Positions 28,118 to 36,466 of a stretch of 64,000 nt of DNA are shown here, piece after piece. Below the pieces are notes generated by a model that saw only the letters and a list, made by a program, of their open reading frames with translations, searched no databases and was not told the origin of the DNA. Where the stretch lies: positions 1 to 64,000 of the forward strand of contig CAZJHD010000006.1 of the NCBI GenBank assembly GCA_964545855.1. The letters are read 5' to 3'. The translations under genes and the position numbers were made by a program. The DNA is from CAZJHD01 sp964545855. GTDB taxonomy: Bacteria; Planctomycetota; UBA1135; JACQFD01. The number at the start of each line of letters is the position of its first letter. Position 1 is the first letter of the stretch.

Positions 28118-28194
28118 GGGAGCGTAGCTCAGCTGGTCAGAGCAGGCGTCTTATACACGCCGGGCCGAGGGTTCGAGTCCCTCCGCTCCCACCA
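28118..28194 (+). tRNA. tRNA-Ile with UAU anticodon
   Basis: A 77-nt cloverleaf including an encoded CCA. The acceptor stem GGGAGCG pairs with CGCTCCC, the D-stem GCTC pairs with GAGC, and the anticodon stem GGCGT pairs with ACGCC around the loop CTTATAC, placing the anticodon TAT at 28152-28154. The T-stem GAGGG/CCCTC encloses TTCGAGT. UAU reads the isoleucine codon AUA. Most bacteria read AUA with a CAU tRNA whose C34 is changed to lysidine by TilS, so a directly encoded UAU anticodon is unusual. The discriminator base is A. Confidence 0.93.
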
Positions 28195-28243
28195 AGCACG
28201 TTGCGGCTCGCGCCGCGCGCGGAGGGCGCGACGCTCCGTCCCG

Positions 28244-28249
28244 TAGACT
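28244..28249 (+). promoter_or_regulatory. Candidate -10 element for a leaderless transcript (gene at 28258)
   Basis: TAGACT, with 8 nt to the GTG at 28258, the same sequence and spacing as in front of gatB. A GGGAG lies too close to the start to act as a normal Shine-Dalgarno sequence. Confidence 0.5.
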
Positions 28250-28257
28250 CGGGAGCC

Positions 28258-28602
28258 GTGAGCGATCAACGTGCGCAGGGAAGCACCGACCCGGCGTCGT
28301 CGCCGCGTCCCGCGTTGCCCGAGCGGCGCGGCCCCGCGGATCTGCCGGCCTTCGGTGCGCCCCACGGCAGCGACCGGCGTGTCGGCTACGGAAAGGGCTG
28401 GGTGCTCGTCGCCGGCATGGTCTGCCTCGCTGCCGTGTTCCTCGGGATCGTCTGGAACACGGCGCCCCGCGCGTGGCGCGGGTGGCTCGTGGGCGCGGGG
28501 ACCGCCGCGTCCCTCTTCTTCCTGCTCGCTCCCGCCGCCGCAGTCCTCTCGCGGCGTCTCCTCAAGCGCCGGAGATCGCCGCACGGGACGGAGCGCCGAT
28601 GA
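28258..28602 (+). CDS. Small two-helix membrane protein upstream of cardiolipin synthase
   Basis: A 114-residue protein with a polar, proline-rich N-terminal 50 residues and two membrane helices (VLVAGMVCLAAVFLGIVW and LVGAGTAASLFFLLAPAAAV). It ends in a strongly basic tail (RRLLKRRRSPHGTERR), which suggests a cytoplasmic C-terminus. I do not recognise the family. Its stop overlaps the start of cardiolipin synthase by 4 nt (ATGA, 28599-28602), so the two are translationally coupled and may work together in the membrane. The GTG start was chosen because TAGACT lies 8 nt before it. Confidence 0.65.
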   Translation: MSDQRAQGSTDPASSPRPALPERRGPADLPAFGAPHGSDRRVGYGKGWVLVAGMVCLAAVFLGIVWNTAPRAWRGWLVGAGTAASLFFLLAPAAAVLSRRLLKRRRSPHGTERR

Positions 28603-30050
28603 TCGCCCTCGAGACGCACCACGCGATCGAGATCGCGATCGGCATCGGCATCTGGATGCTCACGATCGCGCTCATCCCGCGCATCCTGCTGGCGCGCCGC
28701 GAGTCGGCGGCGACGCTCACGTGGCTCGTCGTCCTGCTGGCGCTGCCGGTCGTCGGCTTCGTCGCCTACTGGTTCTTCGGGGAGCGCCGCCTGCACCGCA
28801 CGACGACGCGGAGGCGCCTCGCGGCCGACGCCGCCGCGAACGTGCTCACGGAGTCGCGTGAGCGCCGTGCGCCGTTCCTCGCGGTCGCGCGCGGCGACGC
28901 ACCGGACGACCTCTCCCGGCTCGCGACGCGCATCACGGGCGTTCCGCCCATCGGAGGGAACGCGATCCGCGTCTTCACCGACCCCGACGAAGCCACGGAG
29001 GCGATGCACGACGCGATCGACCGCGCCCGGTCGACGATCCACTTCGTCGTCTACATCTTCAAGAAGGACGAGAGCGGCCGGGCCTTCCTCGAGCGCCTCG
29101 CCGAGGCGGCGCGACGCGGCGTGCGCGTGCGCCTGCTCGTCGACGACTTCGGATCCTTCTTCTCGCGCCGGCGCTTCTTCGCTCCCCTCCTGCGCGCCGG
29201 CGGCGAGGTGGCCCGCTTCCTCCCCGTGAACCCCCTGCGCGGGCTCTACCACGCGAACCTGCGCAACCACCGGAAGATCCTCGTCGCCGACGGCGAGATC
29301 GCCTTCACGGGCGGGCTGAACGTCGGCAACGAGTACGGCGGCTGGCGCAAGCGGCGCATCCGCCACTGGCGAGACACGCACGTGGAGGTGCGCGGGCCCG
29401 CCGTCGGCCCTCTCCTGGAGGTCTTCCAGGAGGACTGGAGCTTCGCCACGGGGAAGGAGCTCGAACCCGAGGTGCTCGCGCCCGCTCTCGAGAGTCGAGG
29501 CACCGTGCGCGCGCAGGTGATCCCCAGCGGTCCCGACCTCGACTGGGAAGCCATCCACCACACGATCTTCACGATGGTCACGCGGGCCGAGGACCACGTG
29601 TACCTGACGACCCCCTACTTCGTGCCCGACCGCGGCTTCGTCGTGGCGCTGCAGACGGCGGCGCTCCGCGGCGTCGACGTGCGGGTGCTGCTCCCCGAGC
29701 GCAGCGACCATCCGGTCGTGCAGGCCGCGGCGCGCTGGCACTATCGCGAGCTGCTGCGGGCCGGCGTGCGCATCTTCGAGTACCGGCCGGGCATGCTCCA
29801 TTCGAAGACCGTCGAGGTGGACGGCCGCTGGGTGACGATCGGCTCGGCGAACCTCGATCTCCGGTCGTTCCGGCTGAACTTCGAGGTGAACCTCGCGATC
29901 TACGGGCCCGAGGTCGCCGGCGAGCTGCGCCGCACCTTCCTCGCCGACCTCGAGCAGTCGATCGAGCTCACGCGCGACGACGTGCGCCGGTGGAGCGTCG
30001 GCCGGCGCGTCGGCCACGCGCTGGCGCGTCTCGTCGAGGGGATCCTCTGA
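28599..30050 (+). CDS. cls: Cardiolipin synthase (phospholipase D superfamily)
   Basis: A membrane enzyme of 483 residues that condenses phosphatidylglycerol into cardiolipin. Two N-terminal hydrophobic helices (residues 8-60, ending VVGFVAYWFFGERR) precede two phospholipase D catalytic domains. The HKD motifs are HRKILVADG around residue 230 and HSKTVEVDG around 407, each followed by the G-G/G-S-x-N strand (AFTGGLNVG and TIGSANLD). The length equals the usual 480-490. The start codon overlaps the upstream small membrane protein gene. It converges on the selenoprotein gene 24 nt away. Confidence 0.93.
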   Translation: MIALETHHAIEIAIGIGIWMLTIALIPRILLARRESAATLTWLVVLLALPVVGFVAYWFFGERRLHRTTTRRRLAADAAANVLTESRERRAPFLAVARGDAPDDLSRLATRITGVPPIGGNAIRVFTDPDEATEAMHDAIDRARSTIHFVVYIFKKDESGRAFLERLAEAARRGVRVRLLVDDFGSFFSRRRFFAPLLRAGGEVARFLPVNPLRGLYHANLRNHRKILVADGEIAFTGGLNVGNEYGGWRKRRIRHWRDTHVEVRGPAVGPLLEVFQEDWSFATGKELEPEVLAPALESRGTVRAQVIPSGPDLDWEAIHHTIFTMVTRAEDHVYLTTPYFVPDRGFVVALQTAALRGVDVRVLLPERSDHPVVQAAARWHYRELLRAGVRIFEYRPGMLHSKTVEVDGRWVTIGSANLDLRSFRLNFEVNLAIYGPEVAGELRRTFLADLEQSIELTRDDVRRWSVGRRVGHALARLVEGIL

Positions 30051-30074
30051 GCGACGGCGCGCGCGCGGCGCGGA

Positions 30075-30662
30075 TCACCAGTCGGGCTCGTCGGGCACTC
30101 CGAGAGCGCTCGCGACCCGATTGATGTAGTTGAAGAAGCCGATCACCTGGACCGCGTCGAGGAGATCCGCGTCCGCGAGACCGTGCGCGCGGAGCGCGTC
30201 GAGGTCGTCCCGCGTCGCGCCGTGGGGATCGCGCGTGATCTTCACGGCGTAGCGGCAGAGCGCCTGCTGCCGGGGCGAACGGCCGGCGCCCGCGGGGTCG
30301 CGCCGCAGCGCCTCGAGCCAGGCCGGATCGGACCAGGCCGGATCCTCGGGCGCCTCCGACCGGAGGTCGCGCACGTGGGCCTCGATTCAGTAGTGGCAGC
30401 GGTTCGTCGCGCTCACGACGACGGCGAGCAGCTCGCGCTCGACCCGCGAGAGGCCCGAGGGGCCGTGCATCAGCGTCCCGTAGAACCCGATGGACCCGGA
30501 GATGTGATCCGGCTTCAGGCTCTGGATGCGGAGGATGCCGAAGACCCTCCCCGCGCGCCGCATGGCCGCGTCGTAGTGCGCGGCGAGCTTCCCGGTCGCC
30601 TCGTCGTCGGCGACCGTGCGGATCCAGGGCCGCTTCCCGCCCGCCTCGCCCTGGGTGCTCAC
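30075..30662 (-). CDS. AhpD-like selenoprotein (CxxU carboxymuconolactone decarboxylase/peroxidase-related family)
   Basis: Read through one in-frame TGA (30387-30389), this is a 195-residue AhpD-like protein of normal family length. The C-terminal half alone lacks a plausible start, and both halves match one family. The N-terminal part has RVFGILRIQSLKPDHI, GPSGLSRVERELLAVVVS and then NRCHY-TGA-IEAHV, where the family has CHYC-x-E-A-H. The C-terminal part has RQQALCRYAVKITRDP and AVQVIGFFNYINRVA. Selenocysteine would be residue 92 and the partner cysteine residue 89. In AhpD the second cysteine of CxxC is the reactive one. A SECIS-like hairpin follows the UGA and selB lies at 53117-55078. 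The GTG start sits 6 nt after guaA, with GGGAG overlapping the guaA stop. Likely role: thiol/selenol peroxide or disulfide reduction. Confidence 0.88.
30353..30366 (-). promoter_or_regulatory. Candidate bacterial SECIS hairpin
   Basis: Read on the minus strand, CCTCC (30366-30362), loop GGTC (30361-30358) and GGAGG (30357-30353) form a 5-bp GC hairpin. The loop starts 25 nt after the UGA, within the usual distance for bacterial SECIS elements that bind SelB. The GGUC loop is like the GGUC found in the apical loop of the E. coli fdhF SECIS. It lies inside the coding sequence, as bacterial SECIS elements do. Confidence 0.7.
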
Positions 30663-30668
30663 CCTCGG

Positions 30669-32258
30669 CTACTCCCACTCGATCGTGCCGGGCGGCTTCG
30701 ACGTCACGTCGAGGAGGACGCGGTTGATTCCCCGCACCTCGTTCACGATGCGATTCGACAGGCGCGCCAGCACCTCCCGCGGAATCGCGGCCCAGTCCGC
30801 CGTCATGCCGTCCTCGGAGGTCACGATGCGGAGCACGCAGGCCTGCTCGTAGGTGCGGGCGTCTCCCATCACGCCGACGGACTGCACCGGAAGGAGGACG
30901 GCGAAGTACTGCCAGAGCCCCGCGTGGAGCCCCTCCGACTCGATCTCCTGCCGTACGATCGTGTCCGCGGCGCGCAGCGCCGCGAGGCGCTCGCGCGTGA
31001 TCGCGCCGGGGCAGCGCACGGCGAGCCCCGGACCCGGGAAGGGCTGCCGGTCGACGATCGCCGGCGGCAGTCCAAGAGCGCGGCCGACGGCGCGCACCTC
31101 GTCCTTGAAGCACATCCGGAGCGGCTCCACGAGCTCGAAGGCGAGGTCCTTCGGGAGACCGCCGACGTTGTGGTGGCTCTTGATCTTCGCCGTCGCGCCG
31201 CCGAAGGCGGAGACCGACTCGATCACGTCGGGATAGAGCGTTCCCTGGCCGAGGAACTTCGCGTCGCGGAATTTGCGCGCCGCCTCGGCGAAGACCGCGA
31301 TGAACTCGCCGCCGATCACCTGGCGCTTCTTCTCCGGATCGGTCACGCCGTCGAGCCGCGCGAGGAACCGGTCCGAGGCGTCCACGACCGTCAGGTCCAT
31401 GTGGAAGGCGCCCGCGAAGGTTCGCTCCACTTGCTCGCGCTCACCGGCGCGCAGGAGGCCGTTGTCGACGAAGACGCAGTGGAGCCGCGCCCCGATGGCG
31501 CGATGGAGGAGCACCGCGGCGACGGAGGAGTCGACGCCGCCGGAGAGACCGAGAACGACGGCGCCGTCGCGGACCCGAGTGCGGATGGACTCGGTCGCCG
31601 ACTCGATGAAGTCCTGCACCCGGTAGTCGCCCGCGAGGCCGGCGACGCGGAACAGGAAATTCGCGAGGATCGTGCGGCCCTCGGCGGTGTGCGTCACCTC
31701 CGGGTGGAACTGCACGGCGTAGATCCGCCGCTCCGGATCCCCCGCCGCCGCGAACTCGCAGCTCGCGCTCGCGGCGAGCGGCACGAAGCCTCGGGGCAGG
31801 CGCTCGCAGCGATCGCCGTGGCTCATCCAGACGACGGTCTTCGGCGAGACGCCCTCCATCAGGTCGCTCGGGCCGCTCCGCTCGATCTCGGCGCGGCCGT
31901 ACTCGCGATGGGACGACGGGACGACCTCGCCTCCGAGCTCCCGGCAGAGCCACTGCATGCCGTAGCAGACGCCGAGCACCGGGATGCCGAGCTCGAGGAG
32001 CTCCTTCGGCGCCGTGGGGGCACCCTCGTCGTAGACCGACGAGGGACCGCCCGAGAGCACGAGCGCTCGCGCTCCGAGCCTCTTCGCCTCGGCGAGCGCC
32101 TTCGCGGGCGTCACGATCTCGCAGTAGACGGCGTGCTCGCGGATCCGGCGCGCCAGGAGCTGCGTGTACTGGGCGCCGAAGTCGACCACGAGGACCGTCT
32201 CGTGCGAAGACCCGGGCGCGGATCCCGCGGGCTGCTTCGAGGCCGTCACGACACTCAC
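30669..32258 (-). CDS. guaA: GMP synthase (glutamine-hydrolysing)
   Basis: GuaA aminates XMP to GMP with glutamine nitrogen and ATP. The 529-residue two-domain protein has the class I amidotransferase triad (nucleophile in GVCYGMQWL, His and Glu in QFHPEVTHT), followed by the ATP pyrophosphatase P-loop GLSGGVDSSVAAVLL and the C-terminal dimerisation domain with RQPFPGPGLAVR and the end KPPGTIEWE. The GTG start at 32258 overlaps the guaB stop (GTGA, 32255-32258), so the two last steps to GMP are coupled. The selenoprotein gene follows after 6 nt and probably shares the transcript. Confidence 0.97.
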   Translation of the reverse strand: MSVVTASKQPAGSAPGSSHETVLVVDFGAQYTQLLARRIREHAVYCEIVTPAKALAEAKRLGARALVLSGGPSSVYDEGAPTAPKELLELGIPVLGVCYGMQWLCRELGGEVVPSSHREYGRAEIERSGPSDLMEGVSPKTVVWMSHGDRCERLPRGFVPLAASASCEFAAAGDPERRIYAVQFHPEVTHTAEGRTILANFLFRVAGLAGDYRVQDFIESATESIRTRVRDGAVVLGLSGGVDSSVAAVLLHRAIGARLHCVFVDNGLLRAGEREQVERTFAGAFHMDLTVVDASDRFLARLDGVTDPEKKRQVIGGEFIAVFAEAARKFRDAKFLGQGTLYPDVIESVSAFGGATAKIKSHHNVGGLPKDLAFELVEPLRMCFKDEVRAVGRALGLPPAIVDRQPFPGPGLAVRCPGAITRERLAALRAADTIVRQEIESEGLHAGLWQYFAVLLPVQSVGVMGDARTYEQACVLRIVTSEDGMTADWAAIPREVLARLSNRIVNEVRGINRVLLDVTSKPPGTIEWE

Positions 32259-33712
32259 TCCTCGACGTTGTAGTTCGTCGGCTCGCGCGTGATGGTCACG
32301 TCGTGGGGGTGGCTCTCCTTCACGCCCGCGGCCGTGATGCGCAGGAACTTCGCGCGCGCCTGCAGCTCCTCGATCGTCGAGGCGCCGACGTAGCCCATGC
32401 CGGCGCGCACTCCGCCGACGAGCTGCTGCGCGAGGGCCGACAGGGGCCCCTTCGCGGGCACCATGCCCTCGATCCCCTCGGGCACGAGCTTGTCGCGCTC
32501 GGAGACGTCGGCCTGGCCGTAGCGCTCCTTGCTTCCCTCGAGCATCGCTCCGAGGGAGCCCATGCCGCGCACGGTCTTGAACCAGCGGCCCTTGAAGAGG
32601 AACGCCTCGCCGGGGCTCTCGTCGACGCCCGCGAAGAGACCTCCCACCATCACGCAGGAAGCGCCCGCCGCGAGCGCCTTCACCATGTCGCCCGAGAGAC
32701 GGATGCCGCCATCGGCGATGATCGGCACACCGGCCGCCTTCGCGACGCGCGCGCAGTCCATGACGGCCGTGAGCTGGGGCACGCCCACGCCCGCGATCAC
32801 GCGGGTCGTGCAGATCGATCCGGGACCGATGCCCACCTTCACGGAGTCGACGCCGGCGTCGATCAGCTCCTTCGTCGCCTCCTCCGTGACGACGTTCCCC
32901 GCGACGACATCCACGTCGAAGGCCTTCTTCGTGCGGCGCACCGCATCGATCACGTTCTCCGAATGGCCGTGGGCCGTGTCGATGACGAGGACGTCGACGC
33001 CGGCCTCCACGAGGGCGGCCGCGCGCTCGTCGTCCTTCACGCCGATGGCGGCGCCGACGCGCAGGCGCCCCCGCTCGTCCTTGGCGCTCGACGGGTAGCG
33101 CTCCGTCTGGTCGATGTCGCGCATCGTGATGAGACCCGCGAGGGACCCGTCGGGGCGCAGCAGCAGCAGCTTCTCCACCTTGCGGCGATGGAGGATCTGC
33201 TTCGCCTCCTCGAGGGTCGTGGTCGGCGGCGCCGTGATGAGGGGCTCCTTCGTCATCACCTCGCCGACCTTCGTGTCGAGGCTCACCTGGAAGCGGAGGT
33301 CGCGGCTCGTGAGGATCCCGACGACCTTGCTCCCCTGGAGGATCGGCAGGCCGCTGATCTTGTACTCGCGCAGGATCTCCTTGGCTCGGCCGACGGTCGC
33401 ATCGGGCGGCAGCACGATCGGATCGGTGATCACGCCGTGCGCCGAGCGCTTGACGAGGCTCACCTCCTTCACTTGCCTCGCCACCGGCAGATTGCGGTGG
33501 ATGACGCCGATGCCGCCCTCGCGCGCGAGCGCGATGGCGAGCCGCGACTCGGTGACGGTGTCCATGGCGGCCGAGGCGATCGGCACGCCGAGCTGCACGC
33601 GGCGCGAGAACCGGGTCCTCGCGTCGGCATCCTTCGGGAGCACGTTCGACCGCTGGGGCACGAGCAGCACGTCGTCGAACGTGAGCCCCTCGCGGAACGG
33701 AGGACCATCCAT
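32255..33712 (-). CDS. guaB: Inosine-5'-monophosphate dehydrogenase
   Basis: GuaB oxidises IMP to XMP with NAD+, the committed step to guanine nucleotides. The 485-residue TIM barrel begins FREGLTFDDVLLVPQ. Two CBS domains are inserted near residues 95-210. The catalytic cysteine loop is GPGSICTTRVIAGVG, and DTAHGHS, IADGGIRLSGD and the mobile flap region (GVRAGMGYVGA) are all present. The start at 33712 (MDGPPFREG) fits family N-termini; an ATG 15 nt upstream (33727) is an alternative. It lies 31 nt after the BatA-like gene on the same strand and is coupled to guaA. Confidence 0.96.
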   Translation of the reverse strand: MDGPPFREGLTFDDVLLVPQRSNVLPKDADARTRFSRRVQLGVPIASAAMDTVTESRLAIALAREGGIGVIHRNLPVARQVKEVSLVKRSAHGVITDPIVLPPDATVGRAKEILREYKISGLPILQGSKVVGILTSRDLRFQVSLDTKVGEVMTKEPLITAPPTTTLEEAKQILHRRKVEKLLLLRPDGSLAGLITMRDIDQTERYPSSAKDERGRLRVGAAIGVKDDERAAALVEAGVDVLVIDTAHGHSENVIDAVRRTKKAFDVDVVAGNVVTEEATKELIDAGVDSVKVGIGPGSICTTRVIAGVGVPQLTAVMDCARVAKAAGVPIIADGGIRLSGDMVKALAAGASCVMVGGLFAGVDESPGEAFLFKGRWFKTVRGMGSLGAMLEGSKERYGQADVSERDKLVPEGIEGMVPAKGPLSALAQQLVGGVRAGMGYVGASTIEELQARAKFLRITAAGVKESHPHDVTITREPTNYNVEE

Positions 33713-33743
33713 GGAGGCGGAGCGCATGGGGGAACCGCGCAAG

Positions 33744-35567
33744 CTAGTGTCCCTGCAGCGCGCGCGGAAGGGACGGCTCCCGGGCGCTCTCGCGGGCGCG
33801 GCGCCGGCTCCCGCGGCCGTCGCCGGCGCGCCCGAGGAGCGCCGCGAGGAGCGCCGACGCGAGACACGCGACGGCGCCCGAAGCGCAGTGGAGGGCGAGG
33901 GATCGGTCGCGGGTCTCCCCGGGGGCGAGCGGGGCGGCGCGGGCGGCGGCGGGCTCCGGATCGAGGGCGACGCGTGCGAGGAGCGACGCCACGGAGCGGC
34001 GGCCGTCCGGCAGCACGAGGGCGCCGAGGCGCGATGGCCCTTCCCGCGGGAGGTTTCGGAGGGGCGCCGTCCGATCGACGCCGGTGCGGACGAAGGCGAC
34101 GGTCTCGTCGGGAGCGGTGACGACCCATGCGTAGGCGCGGCGCATCCAGACGGGGAACGCGCCGCCGAGGACCGGCAGATTGCTGTCGGAGAGCCGGAAG
34201 GCCGACGCGACCACGCGCGCGCCGCCCTCTCGCGAGGCCGCGAGCAGCGGTCCGTCGGCGCCGTCGACGACCGCGTCGCCGGCATCGCCGATCCGCACGC
34301 GCGGCAGCGTCACCAGGCGGTCGAGGGCGAGTCCGCGCGCGAGAGGATGATCCGCCTGGACGCGGATCGGGAGGCCCGCGCCACCGCCGGGAACCGACAG
34401 GCCCGGCACCTCCACGCCGAAGAGGATGGCGCGTCGCGGGAGCGACCGGAGCCGCCCGCCGTCGGCGAGGAGCACGGCGCCCTCCGGCGCATCCTCCTCG
34501 CTCGCGACGAGCGTCAGGGGCGCGCCCGTCTCCTGGGCGAGCGCGCGGGCCGCCGCCTCGAGGAACGGATCGAGGTCCTGCGTTTCGGTGCCCTCGCGGG
34601 CGAGGAGCACGATCGGAGCCGTGGCCGGCGCCGCGAGGAGGAAGCGTGCATCGTCGTCGAGCGCGAAGGAGTCGCCGGGGACGAGCCGCGCGCGCAGCTC
34701 CCCTCCCGGTCCGCGCGGTGCCTCGAGCACGACGCGGGCCGTTCCATCGGTGCGATCGAGGGAGACCTCCGCTCGTGCCACCTCCGTGGAGCCGCGCTCC
34801 AGGACGACGGCCCGCGGAGGCCCCGGGACGGCGGCGCCCGCGACGTCGACGGAGATCCGTGCGAAGGGCTCGGGGAACGGATCGTCGACTTCGAGTCCGA
34901 CGATCCCCGCGTTCGCGACGGGGCGGCCCACCACCACGACGCGCGCCCGGGCGCTCCGCGCGAGCTCCGACGCGCCGAGGGCGCCGGCCTTCGGGCCCGC
35001 GGCGTCCGTCACGATCAAGACCTGCGTGGGCCATCCGGCGGCGCCGGCGAGCGCCGCCGCGAGGTCCGAGGCGACGGGCTCGGGCTCGAGAGCCGCGAGC
35101 GCAATGCGGACGGCGCGCCGATCGAGGGTCGGCGCGGCGAGCGCCTCCAGCTGCCTCCCGAGGGCTCCGAGAGCGACGCGGTCCTCCGGTCCGAGGTCGC
35201 GGAGCGTCTCCTCGGCGACGGCGCGCGCGAGGTCGAGCCGGCTCCGACCGTCGCTCGACGTCGCCATGGTGGCCGAGCGGTCGACGAGGATCAGGAGATC
35301 GCGCGGACCCGGCGTGCGGTGGACCGGGCCCGCCGCCGCGAGTCCCGCCAGGACGAGGGCCGCGGCGCGCAGCCAGAGGGGCAGCCGCGGCAGGATCCGC
35401 TGCAGGCGGTCGCGCCAGCGCGCCCCCGCGAGCGCGAGCTCCCAGAGATCGAGATAGGCGGTCTCGCGGGGCGCCGGCGGACGCAGCGCGAGAAGGAGCA
35501 GCACCGCCGCCGCCACGAGACCCGCCGCGGCGGCGAGGGGCTCCGCGAGGACGATCGCCGCGATCAA
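33744..35567 (-). CDS. BatA-like membrane VWA protein
   Basis: A 607-residue protein with an N-terminal BatA-type membrane domain: helix IAAIVLAEPLAAAAGLVAAAVLLLLALRP, a cytoplasmic R-W-R-D-R-L-Q loop, then a second helix at about 65-80. A von Willebrand factor A domain follows (LLILVDRSATM, with DRSAT as a slightly altered DxSxS metal site). A long beta-rich region with a glutamine-amidotransferase-like FDGV/ADHPLARG segment leads to a final helix near residue 565. Family members act in envelope stress or aerotolerance. It is coupled by 4 nt to the upstream DUF58 gene (ATGA, 35564-35567). No moxR gene is visible. Confidence 0.8.
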   Translation of the reverse strand: MIAAIVLAEPLAAAAGLVAAAVLLLLALRPPAPRETAYLDLWELALAGARWRDRLQRILPRLPLWLRAAALVLAGLAAAGPVHRTPGPRDLLILVDRSATMATSSDGRSRLDLARAVAEETLRDLGPEDRVALGALGRQLEALAAPTLDRRAVRIALAALEPEPVASDLAAALAGAAGWPTQVLIVTDAAGPKAGALGASELARSARARVVVVGRPVANAGIVGLEVDDPFPEPFARISVDVAGAAVPGPPRAVVLERGSTEVARAEVSLDRTDGTARVVLEAPRGPGGELRARLVPGDSFALDDDARFLLAAPATAPIVLLAREGTETQDLDPFLEAAARALAQETGAPLTLVASEEDAPEGAVLLADGGRLRSLPRRAILFGVEVPGLSVPGGGAGLPIRVQADHPLARGLALDRLVTLPRVRIGDAGDAVVDGADGPLLAASREGGARVVASAFRLSDSNLPVLGGAFPVWMRRAYAWVVTAPDETVAFVRTGVDRTAPLRNLPREGPSRLGALVLPDGRRSVASLLARVALDPEPAAARAAPLAPGETRDRSLALHCASGAVACLASALLAALLGRAGDGRGSRRRARESAREPSLPRALQGH

Positions 35568-36466
35568 CGGCGCGCGGCCGAGGGAGCGAGCCCGCGGCGG
35601 AGCACCTCGACGATGGCGGCGTCGAAGGGGCTCGCCGTCGAGACGCGGAGGAAGCGCGCGCCCGCGCGCAGGGCCGCGGACTCCACGTCGCGGAAGCGCG
35701 CGCGCAGGAGCTCCAGGTAGCGCAGCCGGAGACCGCGGCTCACGCGGATCGTGCGTTGGCGGCCCGTCTCCGGATCGATCCAGCGCGCGATGCCCGCATG
35801 GGGCGGCTCCGACTCCTCGGGATCGACGACCTGCAGCACGAGGGCCGGGCGGCGTCCGCGGAGCGCGAGCGCGCGCTCGAGATCACCGGGAGGAGCCGCG
35901 TCGGTCACCAGCACGAGGGGCCCGCCGCGATCGGAGGCGGGCCCCCGGCGGACCGCGTCGGCGAGCGTCGCCGATCCCGAGAGCGGCGGGCGGAGCACGA
36001 AGCGGAGCATCGGGAGCAACGTCGACTTGCCGCGGAACGACGCCTGGTCGCCGGAGGGAACCCGCGCGACCAGCGCACCCGACTGCGCGAGCACGCCGAT
36101 CGCCGCGAAGGCGGCGGCGAGCCGCGCCGCCTGCTGCGCCTTGCGTCCCCCTTCGACCTGCATCGACGCGCTCGCGTCGAGCACGACCGTGATCGGCGCC
36201 GAGTCCTCGGGCTCGAAGAGGCGGACGAAGAGGTGGTCCTCGAAGCGCGCGTAGGCGTTCCAGTCGATCGTCCGCGGATCGTCCCCCGGCGCGTAGGCCC
36301 GGTGATCGGTGAACAGGGAGCCGGCGCCGGCACGCGCGTGCGAGGCGGCGGAGCTCCCGATCTCCCCCGCGAGGAGCTTGCGCGCGAGCGACGCGAGCCT
36401 CTCCAGGCGCGGCAGCAGATCCGCCTCCTCGGAGCCGGGCGCGGCCCTCTCGCCGAGCGCGCTCAC
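35564..36466 (-). CDS. DUF58 (VWA-like) protein
   Basis: This 300-residue cytoplasmic protein shows the DUF58 hallmark FTDHRAYAPGDDPRTIDWNA with ARFEDHLFVRLFEPED, and a VWA metal site in VLDASASMQVEGG (DxSxS). DUF58 proteins usually stand between a MoxR AAA+ ATPase and Bat-type VWA membrane proteins. Here the downstream partner is present but the ATPase is absent from the window. Both ends overlap neighbours by 4 nt, including the GTG start at 36466. The exact function is not known, but protein-complex maturation in the envelope is the usual proposal. Confidence 0.88.
   Translation of the reverse strand: MSALGERAAPGSEEADLLPRLERLASLARKLLAGEIGSSAASHARAGAGSLFTDHRAYAPGDDPRTIDWNAYARFEDHLFVRLFEPEDSAPITVVLDASASMQVEGGRKAQQAARLAAAFAAIGVLAQSGALVARVPSGDQASFRGKSTLLPMLRFVLRPPLSGSATLADAVRRGPASDRGGPLVLVTDAAPPGDLERALALRGRRPALVLQVVDPEESEPPHAGIARWIDPETGRQRTIRVSRGLRLRYLELLRARFRDVESAALRAGARFLRVSTASPFDAAIVEVLRRGLAPSAARR

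Noticed and set aside
30075..30662. Two separate small genes or a frameshifted/nonsense pseudogene
   Set aside because: Both halves match one family in the same frame, the interrupting codon is exactly TGA at the catalytic cysteine position, a SECIS-like hairpin follows and selB is present. Selenocysteine explains all of this better.
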